Assembly: GCF_027213785.1 (NCBI RefSeq)
Contig: NZ_JAPWGO010000014.1
Span: forward strand, 1 to 64,000
Length of the DNA stretch: 64,000 bases
Direction of reading: 5' to 3'
Source of the DNA: Limimaricola sp. G21655-S1
GTDB lineage: Bacteria > Pseudomonadota > Alphaproteobacteria > Rhodobacterales > Rhodobacteraceae
Shown here: positions 1 to 9,729 of the stretch, piece after piece
Layout: every line of letters starts with the position of its first letter
How positions within the stretch are numbered: the first letter of the stretch is position 1
The notes under the pieces: generated by a model
The model's input: the letters and a program-made list of their open reading frames with translations, nothing else
Told to the model about the DNA's origin: nothing
Database searches by the model: none
Position numbers and translations under genes: made by a program

Positions 1-142
<142 letters not shown>

Positions 143-226
143 CTACTAGCCGCATCTAGGGGCACAAGCCCGGCGGCCCACCGGCGGGATCAATTACCGC
201 TACGCATCATTACAGGGGAGGTGCCC

Positions 227-886
227 ATGCGCGCCGTGATCTTCGACCTCGACGGCACGCTCGCCGAAACCAGCGGCGACCTGATCGCGGCCGCCAATCG
301 CTGTTTCGAGGATCTCGGCCTCGGGCCGCTGCTCGACCCGCGCGAGGATGCCGCCACCGCCATGCATGGCGCGCGTGCCATGCTGCGGCTGGGACTGAGC
401 CGGGTCGGCGAGGTCGAGGAGGCCGAGGTCGATCGGCAGTATCCCCGGCTGCTCGCCTATTACGAGGAGGAGATCGACCGGCATTCGACGCTGTTCCCCG
501 GCGCGATCGAGGCGATCGCGGAGTTGAAGCGGCTTGGCCATCCGGTGGCGATCTGCACCAACAAGCCCGAGGCGCTGGCCGAGAAGCTGATGACCCGGCT
601 CGGCGTGCGCGAACATTTCGTTTGTCTCGTCGGGGCAGACACGCTGACGATGCGCAAGCCCGATCCCGAATGCCTGCGCGAAACCGTGCGACGCGCGGGC
701 GGCGATCCGGCGCATTGCGTGCTGGTGGGGGATACCGAGACCGACCGTATCACGGCCCGCGCCGCCGGCGTGCCCTCGATCCTCGTGAAGTTCGGGCCCA
801 ATGGCCATCGCACGGCGGATCTGCATCCCGAGGCGCTGATCGATCATTACGACGAGTTGGTGGCGGCGGTGCAGGCGCTGGGTTGA
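227..886 (+). CDS. gph: HAD-family hydrolase, phosphoglycolate phosphatase-like
   Basis: 219 aa. HAD motif I is at the N-terminus (FDLDGTLAET, residues 5-14; the two Asp are the nucleophile and the acid/base). Motif II is in AICTNKP near residue 112, and motif IV (GDTETD) is near residue 170. Length and cap type match Gph, which removes 2-phosphoglycolate, though HAD substrates are hard to assign by sequence. I chose the ATG at 227 because GGGGAGG lies just upstream and motif I then falls at the start. The longer in-frame ORF back to position 8 has no homology-like content. It is divergent from glmU. Confidence 0.8.
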   Translation: MRAVIFDLDGTLAETSGDLIAAANRCFEDLGLGPLLDPREDAATAMHGARAMLRLGLSRVGEVEEAEVDRQYPRLLAYYEEEIDRHSTLFPGAIEAIAELKRLGHPVAICTNKPEALAEKLMTRLGVREHFVCLVGADTLTMRKPDPECLRETVRRAGGDPAHCVLVGDTETDRITARAAGVPSILVKFGPNGHRTADLHPEALIDHYDELVAAVQALG

Positions 887-910
887 CGCCACCTCACGGT
901 AGGGGACGGC

Positions 911-982
911 GTCTCCGTGGTCTCCGTGGTCTCCGTGGTCTCCGTGGTCTCCGTGGTCTCCGTGGTCCCCGTGGTCCCCGTG
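911..982. repeat. 9-bp tandem repeat, eight copies
   Basis: Six perfect head-to-tail copies of GTCTCCGTG (911-964) are followed by two copies of GTCCCCGTG (965-982). The array lies between the convergent ends of gph (886) and creA (1056). A unit of 9 keeps any reading frame open, which explains repetitive conceptual peptides in several frames. No RBS or family match suggests that it is translated. Confidence 0.9.
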
Positions 983-1055
983 AAGGCGCCGCGATAGGGT
1001 TCAGTGTACGGGCGGCCATAGGTCATGAGCACCCTGTCCGCTGAGCGCAGCGCTT

Positions 1056-1523
1056 CTACTGCGCGGCTTCGGTGTCGTAGAGAGGGATCGTCGAAAGCGA
1101 CATCTTGGCCGAGCCTTGGGTCAGTTCGCTGCCATGGGCGAGATAGATCAGCACCTGGTTCGTCTCGTCGTAGATGCGGGTGATCCTGAGCGATTTCAGG
1201 ATGATCGAACGGCTTTCGCGAAACACCGCCTCGCCGCCGCGCGAACGGTCGATGTCGCCCAGCGTGATCGGCCCGGTCTGGCGGCAGTCGATCGAGGCGT
1301 TGGACGGGTCCTCGAACCAGTTGCCTTGGCTGAGACGGTCGATCACGGAGCGCTCGAAATAGGCGATGTGGCAGGTCACCCCCTCGACGTCCGGGTCGGG
1401 AATCGCTTCGACGATGACGTCGTTGCCGACCCAGTCGACGCCGACCTTGCCGACGATCTCGGCATGAGCGGTGGCAGGGATGAAGGCGAGGGCGAGCGCG
1501 GCAAGGCGGAACATGCGTGTCAT
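1056..1523 (-). CDS. creA: CreA family periplasmic protein
   Basis: 155 aa. A signal peptide is visible: MTRMFRLAALALAF with cleavage likely after AHA near residue 21. The mature part carries CreA-like features: KVGVDWVGND, a conserved cysteine in VTCHIAYFER, the second Cys in SIDCRQTGPI, and YDETNQVLIYLAHGSELTQGSAKMS near the C-terminus. The biochemical role of CreA proteins is unknown. I chose the ATG at 1523 because the signal peptide starts there; an ATG three codons later is equally possible. It is divergent from the DUF1622 gene. Confidence 0.85.
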   Translation of the reverse strand: MTRMFRLAALALAFIPATAHAEIVGKVGVDWVGNDVIVEAIPDPDVEGVTCHIAYFERSVIDRLSQGNWFEDPSNASIDCRQTGPITLGDIDRSRGGEAVFRESRSIILKSLRITRIYDETNQVLIYLAHGSELTQGSAKMSLSTIPLYDTEAAQ

Positions 1524-1617
1524 GCGCGGCCAACGCGGTGCGGCGGGACGGGTTCCGCCGGCTTGACCGAAGCCGGGGCCGGGCCAGTTGCGGGGCAATG
1601 GGACAGGGAGGCCGGTC

Positions 1618-2031
1618 ATGGGGTCGATCTGGGAATTCGGATCCGAAGGCGGCGTGCTGCACCACCATCTCGGCTGGCTGGTGAGCGCGCTCGAATGGGT
1701 CGCGGCCATCATCGATCTCTTTGCCATCGCGCTGCTGCTGGTGGGCGCGGTGCGCTTCATCATCGGCGTGAGCTGGGCCGAGATCCGGCGCGAGGACGCG
1801 GTACGGGTGCGCGGCGTCAACCGCGAGCGGATCGAACTGGGCCGCTACATCCTCGCAGGGCTGGAGCTGTTCATCGTCTCTGACATCATCCATACCGCGC
1901 TCAGCCTCGAACTCGCCGACCTGGTGTTCCTCGGGCTTCTGGTGATCATCCGGTCGCTGATCTCCTTCTTTCTCGATCGTGAGCTGGAGCAGGTGAAGCA
2001 CGAGCTGAGCCGGAATCCCGAGGATGACTGA
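1618..2031 (+). CDS. DUF1622 family membrane protein
   Basis: 137 aa with three predicted membrane helices, at roughly residues 22-45 (EWVAAIIDLFAIALLLVGAVRF), 80-100 and 103-122, and a short charged C-terminal tail. The motif around RGVNRERIELGRYILAGLELFIVSDIIHT is characteristic of DUF1622 (YlaM-like) inner-membrane proteins of unknown function. The start at 1618 follows GGGAGG. It is not obviously part of the nuo operon: 124 bp including a promoter-like sequence separate it from nuoA. Confidence 0.75.
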   Translation: MGSIWEFGSEGGVLHHHLGWLVSALEWVAAIIDLFAIALLLVGAVRFIIGVSWAEIRREDAVRVRGVNRERIELGRYILAGLELFIVSDIIHTALSLELADLVFLGLLVIIRSLISFFLDRELEQVKHELSRNPEDD

Positions 2032-3045
<1,014 letters not shown>

Positions 3046-3100
3046 GGCCCCGCCGGCGCGACCACGCGCCGGCCAAGACCATTTTTTCGGGGGAATCGCC

Positions 3101-3718
3101 ATGAGCGAGGCACTGAACGACCTGGGCGCGCATCTCGAAGCCAAGCGACCCGACTGCGTGACCGGTTGGGAGATCGCCTTCGGCGAGCTCAACGTCACCG
3201 TGACGCCAGAGGCGATCCCCGGTTTCGTCGAGCTGCTGAAGACCGACCCGACCTGCCGCTTCTCGACGCTCGTCGACATCACCGCCGTGGACTACCCCGG
3301 CCGCGAGAAGCGCTTCGACGTGGTCTACCACTTCCTGTCGATGTACCAGAACCAGCGCATCCGCGTGCGCACGCAGGTGCGCGAGGACGAGATGGTGCCC
3401 TCGATCATCGAGATCCATCCCTCGGCCAACTGGTTCGAGCGCGAGGTGTTCGACATGTTCGGCATCCTGTTCTCGGGCCATCCGGACCTGCGCCGGATCC
3501 TCACCGATTACGGCTTCCGCGGCTTCCCGCTGCGCAAGGACTTCCCGACCACGGGCTATACCGAGGTGCGCTTCGACGAGGTGCAGAAGCGGGTGGTCTA
3601 CGAGCCGGTGAAGCTGGTGCAGGAATACCGCCAGTTCGATTTCATGAGCCCGTGGGAAGGCGCGCAATACGTGCTTCCGGGGGATGACAAGGCTGCCGAA
3701 ACCGGCGCGAAGGGGTAA
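3101..3718 (+). CDS. nuoC: NADH-quinone oxidoreductase subunit C
   Basis: 205 aa. This is the 30-kDa subunit of the peripheral arm, which has no cofactor and packs against NuoD. The family signature is clear: the ERE(V)FDMFGI motif (about residues 112-121) followed by [23 protein letters not shown]. It is separate from nuoD (unlike the NuoCD fusion of enteric bacteria) and ends three bases before the nuoD start, so the two are probably translationally coupled. The ATG at 3101 follows a GGGGGAA ribosome site. Confidence 0.96.
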   Translation: MSEALNDLGAHLEAKRPDCVTGWEIAFGELNVTVTPEAIPGFVELLKTDPTCRFSTLVDITAVDYPGREKRFDVVYHFLSMYQNQRIRVRTQVREDEMVPSIIEIHPSANWFEREVFDMFGILFSGHPDLRRILTDYGFRGFPLRKDFPTTGYTEVRFDEVQKRVVYEPVKLVQEYRQFDFMSPWEGAQYVLPGDDKAAETGAKG

Positions 3719-3721
3719 GTC

Positions 3722-4948
3722 ATGGACGGCTCGACCATCAACGCCAAGGGCTTCGAAGACACGAAGACCGGCGAGCAGAAGATCCGCAACTTCAACATCA
3801 ACTTCGGGCCCCAGCACCCGGCGGCGCACGGCGTGCTGCGCCTCGTACTCGAGCTCGACGGCGAGATCGTCGAGCGCTGCGATCCGCATATCGGCCTGCT
3901 GCATCGCGGCACCGAGAAGCTGATGGAAAGCCGCACCTACCTGCAGAACCTGCCCTATTTCGACCGGCTCGACTATGTGGCGCCGATGAACCAGGAGCAT
4001 GCCTGGTGTCTGGCGATCGAGCGGCTGACCGGCACCGAGGTGCCGCGCCGCGCCTCGCTGATCCGCGTGCTCTATTCCGAGATCGGCCGGGTTCTCAACC
4101 ACCTGCTCAACGTCACCACCCAGGCCATGGATGTCGGCGCGCTGACGCCGCCGCTGTGGGGCTTCGAAGAGCGCGAGAAGCTGATGGTGTTCTACGAGCG
4201 GGCCTCCGGCGCGCGCCTGCACGCGGCCTATTTCCGGCCCGGCGGCGTGCATCAGGACCTGCCGCCCGAGCTGATCGAGGACATCGATGCCTGGGCCGCG
4301 GGCTTCCCGGCCTTCCTCGACGACATCGACGGGCTGCTGACCGAGAACCGCATCTTCAAGCAGCGCAACGTCGACATCGCCGTGGTGACCGAGCAGGAAG
4401 CGACCGACTGGGGCTTTTCCGGCGTGATGGTACGCGGCTCCGGCCTCGCCTGGGATTTGCGTCGCGCGCAGCCCTACGAGTGCTACGACGAGTTCGACTT
4501 CCAGATCCCGGTCGGCAAGAACGGCGACTGCTACGACCGCTATCTCGTCCGGATGGCCGAGATGCGCGAGTCGACCAAGATCATCCGTCAGGCCTGCGAG
4601 AAGCTGCGCCACGAAAAGGGCGACGTGCTGGCGCGGGGCAAGGTCACGCCGCCGACCCGCACGGACATGAAGACCTCGATGGAAGCCTTGATCCATCACT
4701 TCAAGCTCTACACCGAGGGCTTCCACGTGCCCGCGGGCGAGGTCTATGCCGCGGTCGAAGCGCCCAAGGGCGAGTTCGGCGTCTATCTCGTGGCCGACGG
4801 CTCCAACAAGCCGTACCGGGCCAAGCTGCGCGGGCCGGGCTACCTGCACCTGCAGGCGATGGACCACGTGGCGTCCGGCCACCAGCTCGCCGACGTGGCG
4901 GCGATCATCGGCACAATGGACATCGTGTTCGGCGAGGTCGACCGCTGA
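3722..4948 (+). CDS. nuoD: NADH-quinone oxidoreductase subunit D
   Basis: 408 aa. The 49-kDa subunit forms the quinone-reduction pocket with NuoB. Visible landmarks are [21 protein letters not shown] (about residues 24-44), which contains the quinone-site HPAAHG loop, and [26 protein letters not shown]. The C-terminal ending DIVFGEVDR is the usual one. There is no frameshift. A small lipoprotein gene rather than nuoE comes next, as in related Rhodobacterales operons. Confidence 0.97.
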   Translation: MDGSTINAKGFEDTKTGEQKIRNFNINFGPQHPAAHGVLRLVLELDGEIVERCDPHIGLLHRGTEKLMESRTYLQNLPYFDRLDYVAPMNQEHAWCLAIERLTGTEVPRRASLIRVLYSEIGRVLNHLLNVTTQAMDVGALTPPLWGFEEREKLMVFYERASGARLHAAYFRPGGVHQDLPPELIEDIDAWAAGFPAFLDDIDGLLTENRIFKQRNVDIAVVTEQEATDWGFSGVMVRGSGLAWDLRRAQPYECYDEFDFQIPVGKNGDCYDRYLVRMAEMRESTKIIRQACEKLRHEKGDVLARGKVTPPTRTDMKTSMEALIHHFKLYTEGFHVPAGEVYAAVEAPKGEFGVYLVADGSNKPYRAKLRGPGYLHLQAMDHVASGHQLADVAAIIGTMDIVFGEVDR

Positions 4949-5016
4949 GGCGGCGATCCGAGGCAACCGGCCGGCGGCTCTGCCATCGGCCCCAGACAGG
5001 ACGGGGACGTTCGAAG

Positions 5017-5355
5017 ATGACGGCGATGCGGATGATGATGGGTTTCGTGGCGCTCGGCGCGCTGGGGGCCTGCACGGCCGGGGCGCAGATCGGCGGCATT
5101 GGCGCGCAGGGGCGCGTCGGCAGCGTCGGCCCCGCCGCCGCCGCCGCCGCGCCGATGGCACCGGCCGACCGGCTCGTCGCCGCGATCGAGGCGCAGGGCT
5201 GCGTGATCACCTCCGACAACGTGGCGCAGGTGCTGCTCAAGGCGAACCTCACGCAGCAGCAACTGCTGGAGATCGCGCCGCAGCTCTCCGCCCAGGGCCG
5301 CGCCGAGGTCTCCGATGGCGGCACCATCCGGGTGTTGACCGAGAACTGCATCTGA
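5017..5355 (+). CDS. Small predicted lipoprotein encoded between nuoD and nuoE
   Basis: 112 aa. The N-terminus is a lipoprotein signal: a hydrophobic stretch MMMGFVALGALGA ending in the lipobox LGAC, with the acylated Cys near residue 19. A Gly/Ala-rich linker follows (about 20-48). The C-terminal domain (about 50-112) contains two cysteines, in AQGCVITSDN and at the end in TENCI, which could form a disulfide. I do not recognise a named family. Its position inside the nuo operon suggests a link to complex I assembly or stability, but that is inference. An ATG four codons later is an alternative start. Confidence 0.7.
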   Translation: MTAMRMMMGFVALGALGACTAGAQIGGIGAQGRVGSVGPAAAAAAPMAPADRLVAAIEAQGCVITSDNVAQVLLKANLTQQQLLEIAPQLSAQGRAEVSDGGTIRVLTENCI

Positions 5356-5423
5356 GGGCGCGCGCCCTCCTGACATGATCCGCGCCGCCCGACGGGGGGC
5401 GCCCAGAACACCGGAACGAGCGA

Positions 5424-6500
5424 ATGCTGCGCAGACTTCACCCCGAACAGCCCGAGAGCTTCGCCTTCACCCCGGCCAACCAGGCCTGGGCCGAGGCGCA
5501 GATCACGAAATATCCCGAGGGGCGTCAGGCCAGCGCGGTGATCCCGCTGCTGTGGCGTGCGCAGGAGCAGGAAGGCTGGCTGTCGCGCCCCGCGATCGAG
5601 GAAGTCGCGCGGATGCTCGACATGGCCTATATCCGGGTGCTCGAGGTCGCGACGTTCTACTTCATGTTCCAGCTGCAGCCGGTCGGCTCGGTCGCGCATA
5701 TCCAGGTCTGCGGCACCTTGTCCTGCATGCTTTGCGGCTCCGAGGACCTGATGAAGGTCTGTCAGGACAAGATCGCGAAGAAGCCGCACGAGATTTCGGC
5801 CGACGGCAAGTTCTCGTGGGAGGAGGTCGAGTGCCTCGGCGCCTGCGCCAACGCGCCGATGGCGCAGATCGGCAAGGACTACTACGAGGATCTGACCACC
5901 GAGCGGCTGGCCCAGATCATCGACGAGATGGCCGCGGGCCGCGTGCCGACGCCCGGCCCGCAGAACGGCCGCTACGCCGCCGAGCCGATCGACAACCTGA
6001 CCTCGCTGGCCGAGGGCGCCGAGAACCGGGACGAGCACAACGCCGCCGTCGCGCTCGCCGTGAAGCTGGGCGACACGATCAAGCGGATCGACGGCACCGA
6101 GGTGCCGCTGACCGCGCCGTGGCAGCGTCAGGACGATCACGAAGCCGAAGGCTACGAGGATCCGCAGGAGCCGATGCCGGCGCATGACCGGCCGGCGGAT
6201 GCCTCCGGCGTCACCGAGCAGGAGGCCCCGGCCTCGAGCGCGGCCAAGCCGGTCTCCGCCGATTTCCCGGCCGAGGAGCCGCAGGACGCGACCGCCGGTA
6301 ACGAGGCCCCCGAGGGCGGCAAGCCGATCGCGCCGTCGGGCGAGACCGCACCGGCGACCGATGCCGAAGACGCGACCGACGACAAGACCGGCTCCGCCGA
6401 TCCGGCGGCACCGGGCGGCGTCTACAACGCGCCCCGGACGCAGAAGCCCGGCGATCCCGCCAAGGATGGCCAGCCCAAGAAGCCTTCGAAAGGCGAGTGA
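5424..6500 (+). CDS. nuoE: NADH-quinone oxidoreductase subunit E with long acidic C-terminal tail
   Basis: 358 aa. Residues 1-180 are the thioredoxin-fold 24-kDa subunit. Its N1a 2Fe-2S ligands are Cys96 and Cys101 (CGTLSC) and Cys137 and Cys141 (CLGAC). Residues about 180-358 are a low-complexity extension rich in Ala, Pro, Glu and Asp, ending in KKPSKGE, with no cofactor motif. E. coli NuoE is about 166 aa; extended forms are known in Rhodobacterales. The tail is probably disordered and its role is unknown. The H3TH-domain gene downstream resembles a domain that I recall being fused to NuoE in Rhizobiales. Confidence 0.95.
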   Translation: MLRRLHPEQPESFAFTPANQAWAEAQITKYPEGRQASAVIPLLWRAQEQEGWLSRPAIEEVARMLDMAYIRVLEVATFYFMFQLQPVGSVAHIQVCGTLSCMLCGSEDLMKVCQDKIAKKPHEISADGKFSWEEVECLGACANAPMAQIGKDYYEDLTTERLAQIIDEMAAGRVPTPGPQNGRYAAEPIDNLTSLAEGAENRDEHNAAVALAVKLGDTIKRIDGTEVPLTAPWQRQDDHEAEGYEDPQEPMPAHDRPADASGVTEQEAPASSAAKPVSADFPAEEPQDATAGNEAPEGGKPIAPSGETAPATDAEDATDDKTGSADPAAPGGVYNAPRTQKPGDPAKDGQPKKPSKGE

Positions 6501-6535
6501 TGCCAAAGCGCGCTGCCGGATCGGAGCGGAGGGCA

Positions 6536-6556
6536 CGCGGGCCGGTTCGGCCCGCG
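6536..6556 (+). terminator. Strong hairpin after nuoE (intra-operon)
   Basis: A 9-bp perfect GC stem (6536-6544 with 6548-6556) closes a GTT loop 36 bp after the nuoE stop. No clear U-tract follows (CATCCGTTTG), so it may act as an RNA-stabilising or partial-termination element rather than a full terminator. A promoter-like pair follows immediately. Confidence 0.5.
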
Positions 6557-6563
6557 CATCCGT

Positions 6564-6591
6564 TTGATTCGACGGCGTTGCGTCCTATGAC
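6564..6591 (+). promoter_or_regulatory. Candidate internal nuo promoter
   Basis: TTGATT (6564-6569) and TATGAC (6586-6591) are spaced by 16 bp, 42 bp before the start of the H3TH-domain gene. Following a hairpin within a 133-bp gap, this could restart transcription for the nuoF-N part of the operon. It is a sequence match only. Confidence 0.4.
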
Positions 6592-6633
6592 GAATGACGG
6601 GGCGCTAGGCTCCGGCCATCTGGAGGACGCGGC

Positions 6634-7395
6634 ATGAACAACATCGGAAACTGTCGGACCATCAGCATCGGCGGCGCGGCGATCGGCGGGCTGCTGCTGT
6701 GGATCCTGCTCGCTCTGGGCGAGCGCGGCTGGTTCTCGTCGCTCCTCATCGCGGCGCTGATCGCCGTCGCGGCGGCGCTGCTGCTTCTGGCGCTGGTCTG
6801 CCGCGACGAGGCCGAGGACATGACCGCCGCGAGCCCGGCACCGCTCGACCAGAAGACCGCGGCTCCCGCGACCGGGGCCGCTCCTGCGGCGACCGCCGCG
6901 CCGAAAGAGACGCCCGCGCCCGCGACATCGTCGGCCGAGGACACGGGCGGTCGCGCCGCCTCCAGCGCCGCGCCGGGGCAGGGCGGCAAGCCGGTCGTGA
7001 ACGACACGGCGGTGCTCGACGATAGCGATGCGGATGCGGACAGCCGTGAGGGCGACCTCGGCGAGGAAGTCGCGCGCACCCAGTCTCTCGACCGAGAGGC
7101 CGAGGCTGCCGGGGAACCCGACATGCCCGACGGCGTCGCCGCCGGCCTGCGCGAGAAGCCCGAACTGCTGGATGCGCCGCAGGGCCAGCCCGACGATCTC
7201 AAGCAGCTGCGCGGCGTCGGCCCGCGGCTCGAGGAACAGCTGAACCGTCTCGGCGTCTGGCATCTGCGCCAGATCGCATCCTGGGGCGAGGGCGAGGCGG
7301 CCTGGATCGACGATCATCTCGAGGGGTTCAAGGGCCGGATCCAGCGCGACGACTGGATCGGCCAGGCCCGTGAATTGACGAAGGACGAGGCATGA
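6634..7395 (+). CDS. Membrane-anchored helix-hairpin-helix (H3TH, COG3743-like) protein in nuo operon
   Basis: 253 aa. There are two adjacent N-terminal membrane helices (about 10-30 and 34-56), a long Ala/Pro/acidic linker (about 60-185), and a C-terminal domain from DDLKQLRGVGPRLEEQLNRL (about 190-209) through the HLRQIASW and KGRIQRDDWIGQA segments to the end. The GVGPRLEEQLNRLG core is a helix-hairpin-helix of the H3TH type (COG3743), a fold that usually contacts DNA or protein. Some genomes annotate such proteins as a 41-kDa complex I subunit. The start follows GGAGG. It overlaps the next gene by ATGA, so the pair is translationally coupled. Function unknown. Confidence 0.75.
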   Translation: MNNIGNCRTISIGGAAIGGLLLWILLALGERGWFSSLLIAALIAVAAALLLLALVCRDEAEDMTAASPAPLDQKTAAPATGAAPAATAAPKETPAPATSSAEDTGGRAASSAAPGQGGKPVVNDTAVLDDSDADADSREGDLGEEVARTQSLDREAEAAGEPDMPDGVAAGLREKPELLDAPQGQPDDLKQLRGVGPRLEEQLNRLGVWHLRQIASWGEGEAAWIDDHLEGFKGRIQRDDWIGQARELTKDEA

Positions 7396-7595
7396 GCGGC
7401 GCGGCAGGTCGACGCGCGGCGCTGGTGCTCGCCGGCACCGGCGTGTTCTGGGTGATCGCGATCTTCGCGGGCAACGCCCTCGACCTGCCGCATCGCTGGC
7501 GCGGATTGTTCGACCTGATGGCCCTCGCGGGGTTCGTCATGGGATTGTGGATGACATATCAAACCTGGCGCGCGCGCCGGGACGACGAAAGGTGA
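7392..7595 (+). CDS. DUF5337 family small membrane protein
   Basis: 67 aa with two membrane helices (about 11-30 and 38-58) and a basic C-terminus ending RARRDDER. It starts inside the stop of the H3TH gene (ATGA) and ends four bases before nuoF, so it is embedded in the operon. The sequence fits DUF5337, which I recall as restricted to Rhodobacterales nuo clusters. It could be a small accessory subunit or assembly helper of complex I, but nothing in the sequence shows a catalytic role. Confidence 0.75.
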   Translation: MSGAAGRRAALVLAGTGVFWVIAIFAGNALDLPHRWRGLFDLMALAGFVMGLWMTYQTWRARRDDER

Positions 7596-7599
7596 GCCG

Positions 7600-8889
7600 A
7601 TGCTCAAGGATCAGGACCGCATTTTCACCAACATCTACGGGATGCACGACCGCACGCTGAAGGGTGCGCGGGCCCGTGGCCATTGGGACGGCACCGGCGA
7701 CATCATCAAGAAGGGCCGCGACTGGATCGTCGAGCAGATGAAGGCGTCCGGCCTGCGCGGTCGTGGCGGCGCTGGCTTCCCGACCGGACTGAAGTGGTCT
7801 TTCATGCCCAAGGAAAGCGACGGGCGGCCCGCCTATCTCGTCGTCAACGCCGACGAATCCGAGCCCGGCACCTGCAAGGACCGGGAGATCATGCGCCACG
7901 ATCCGCATACGCTGATCGAGGGCTGCCTGATCGCCTCCTTCGCGATGAACGCGCATGCGAGCTACATCTACCTGCGCGGCGAGTACATCCGCGAGCGCGA
8001 GGCGCTGCAGCAGGCGATCGACGAGTGCTACGATGCCGGGCTTTTGGGCCGCAACGCCGCCGGGTCGGGCTGGGATTTCGATCTCTACCTGCATCACGGC
8101 GCCGGCGCCTATATCTGCGGCGAGGAAACCGCGCTGCTGGAGTCGCTCGAAGGCAAGAAGGGCATGCCGCGCATGAAGCCGCCCTTCCCGGCGGGGGCGG
8201 GCCTCTATGGCTGCCCGACCACGGTGAACAACGTCGAATCCATCGCCGTCGCGCCGACGATCCTGCGCCGTGGGCCGGAATGGTTCGCGGGTTTCGGCCG
8301 TCCGAACAACACCGGCACCAAGCTCTTCGCGATCTCGGGCCACGTCAACAAGCCCTGTGTTGTCGAGGAGGAGATGTCGATCTCCTTCAAGGAGCTGATC
8401 GACAAGCATTGCGGCGGCATCCGCGGCGGCTGGAAGAACCTCAAGGGGGTGATTCCGGGCGGCTCCTCGGTGCCGGTGCTGCGCGCCGAGACCATGGAAG
8501 ACGCGATCATGGATTTCGACTGGCTGCGCGAGCAGCGTTCCGGCCTCGGTACCGCCGCCGTCATCGTGATGGATCAGTCCACCGACATGGTGAAGGCGAT
8601 CTGGCGGCTGTCGAAATTCTACAAGCACGAGAGCTGCGGCCAGTGCACGCCCTGCCGTGAAGGCACCGGCTGGATGATGAGGGTGCTCGAGCGGATGGTG
8701 CGCGGCGACGCGGCGATCGAGGAGATCGAGATGCTGCTCGACGTGACCAAGCAGGTCGAGGGTCACACCATCTGCGCGCTCGGCGACGCCGCCGCATGGC
8801 CGATCCAGGGCCTGATCCGCAACTTCCGCGACGAGATCGAGGACCGCATTCGCGGTCGCGGCGTCGCGGCGACCATCGCGGCCCAATGA
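7600..8889 (+). CDS. nuoF: NADH-quinone oxidoreductase subunit F
   Basis: 429 aa. This is the 51-kDa NADH-oxidising subunit. The FMN/NADH site is seen as [16 protein letters not shown] (51-66), the [13 protein letters not shown] loop (83-95) and [21 protein letters not shown] (165-185). The 4Fe-4S N3 ligands are Cys346, Cys349 and Cys352 ([11 protein letters not shown]) and Cys392 (HTICALGD). Length is normal for the family. The next gene starts within its stop codon. Confidence 0.98.
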   Translation: MLKDQDRIFTNIYGMHDRTLKGARARGHWDGTGDIIKKGRDWIVEQMKASGLRGRGGAGFPTGLKWSFMPKESDGRPAYLVVNADESEPGTCKDREIMRHDPHTLIEGCLIASFAMNAHASYIYLRGEYIREREALQQAIDECYDAGLLGRNAAGSGWDFDLYLHHGAGAYICGEETALLESLEGKKGMPRMKPPFPAGAGLYGCPTTVNNVESIAVAPTILRRGPEWFAGFGRPNNTGTKLFAISGHVNKPCVVEEEMSISFKELIDKHCGGIRGGWKNLKGVIPGGSSVPVLRAETMEDAIMDFDWLREQRSGLGTAAVIVMDQSTDMVKAIWRLSKFYKHESCGQCTPCREGTGWMMRVLERMVRGDAAIEEIEMLLDVTKQVEGHTICALGDAAAWPIQGLIRNFRDEIEDRIRGRGVAATIAAQ

Positions 8890-9155
8890 CCTGGCGCGAC
8901 CAGGCGCTGAAGAATTTCGGCGTCTGGCTCGCGGTCTACCCGGCGGTCCTGATCTCCAGCTACCTGTTCTCGTGGCTGGCGCCGGGGGTGCCGCTCTGGC
9001 TGGAGATCCTGATCTCCACCGCCTTCACTGTGCCGCTCATCTCCTATGTGGCGGTGCCGTGGGTCGAAAAGCGCCTCGCCCATGCCAAGGGCGAAAGCGC
9101 GGCTGAGCTGAAGCGCGAGGAGGCCGAACAGGCCGAGGGCGGCCGCGACGCCTGA
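8886..9155 (+). CDS. Two-helix membrane protein of unknown function in nuo operon
   Basis: 89 aa with an ATGA overlap with nuoF. Two membrane helices (about 12-32 and 37-58) are separated by a short turn (APGVPLWLE), followed by a charged C-terminus ([23 protein letters not shown]) likely to form a helix in the cytoplasm. The two-helix module resembles the C-terminal membrane part of some antibiotic-biosynthesis monooxygenase-like proteins, here standing alone. I cannot name a family with confidence. Coupling to nuoF suggests a complex I-related role. Confidence 0.65.
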   Translation: MTWRDQALKNFGVWLAVYPAVLISSYLFSWLAPGVPLWLEILISTAFTVPLISYVAVPWVEKRLAHAKGESAAELKREEAEQAEGGRDA

Positions 9156-9200
9156 GGACCGGGCGGCGATCCGCCATCGCGAGGCCCCTCTCCACAGCGT

Positions 9201-9213
9201 GATATTGAATATC
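9201..9213. promoter_or_regulatory. AT-rich palindrome upstream of DUF5333 gene
   Basis: GATATT-G-AATATC is a perfect 6-bp inverted repeat around one base. It stands out in otherwise GC-rich sequence 85 bp before the DUF5333 start. A second inverted repeat follows: arms TTCCGGGGCC at 9218-9227 and its complement at 9264-9273. The first could be a protein-binding site and the second an RNA hairpin with a 36-nt loop. No factor can be named. Confidence 0.35.
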
Positions 9214-9297
9214 GGCCTTCCGGGGCCAAGCTCTCGGCCAGAAGCGCCGGACGGGGGCGAGCAGGCCCCGGAACCGGCCCGATAGGAGAGACCACGC

Positions 9298-9708
9298 ATG
9301 ACCATCCCGCATCTCGCGCGCACCGCCGCGCTGATCCTCGGCTTTACCATCGCGGCGGGCGCGACGGCGGCGCTGCCGGCGCTGCGCGAGAACGCCAAGA
9401 TCCGCGACGGGCTGATTTCCACCGCCATCGCCTACGAGATCGGTCGCAAGTGCGACAGCCTCGACTCGCGCTGGCTGACCGGCATCGGCTTTCTCAACTC
9501 GCTCCGGAGCCACGCCCTGGATCTGGGCTATACCCGGGCCCAGATCAGCGCCTTCATCGACGACGAGGAGGAAAAGGACCGGCTCGAGGCCGAGGCCCGG
9601 GCCCTCCTGCGCGAAAAGGGCGGGGTCGAGGGCGATTGGGAGACCTATTGCGAGGTCGGCCGCCGTGAGATGGCGGCCGGCAGCCGGATCGGCACGCTGC
9701 TCCAGTAA
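9298..9708 (+). CDS. DUF5333 family exported protein in nuo operon
   Basis: 136 aa. It has an N-terminal signal peptide (about 1-25, LILGFTIAAGATAALPA) and a helical mature domain with two cysteines, in GRKCDSLDSRW and DWETYCEVGRREM, that may pair. This matches DUF5333, a family I recall from Rhodobacterales nuo operons. Its location implies a periplasmic protein related to complex I or to respiration. The start at 9298 is supported by AGGAGAG eight bases upstream. Function unknown. Confidence 0.75.
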   Translation: MTIPHLARTAALILGFTIAAGATAALPALRENAKIRDGLISTAIAYEIGRKCDSLDSRWLTGIGFLNSLRSHALDLGYTRAQISAFIDDEEEKDRLEAEARALLREKGGVEGDWETYCEVGRREMAAGSRIGTLLQ

Positions 9709-9729
9709 CCCGTCGCCGATCCGACCGAT

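Noticed and set aside
911-982. Possible CRISPR array
   Set aside because: Head-to-tail 9-bp repeats without spacers and no cas genes; it is a simple tandem repeat.
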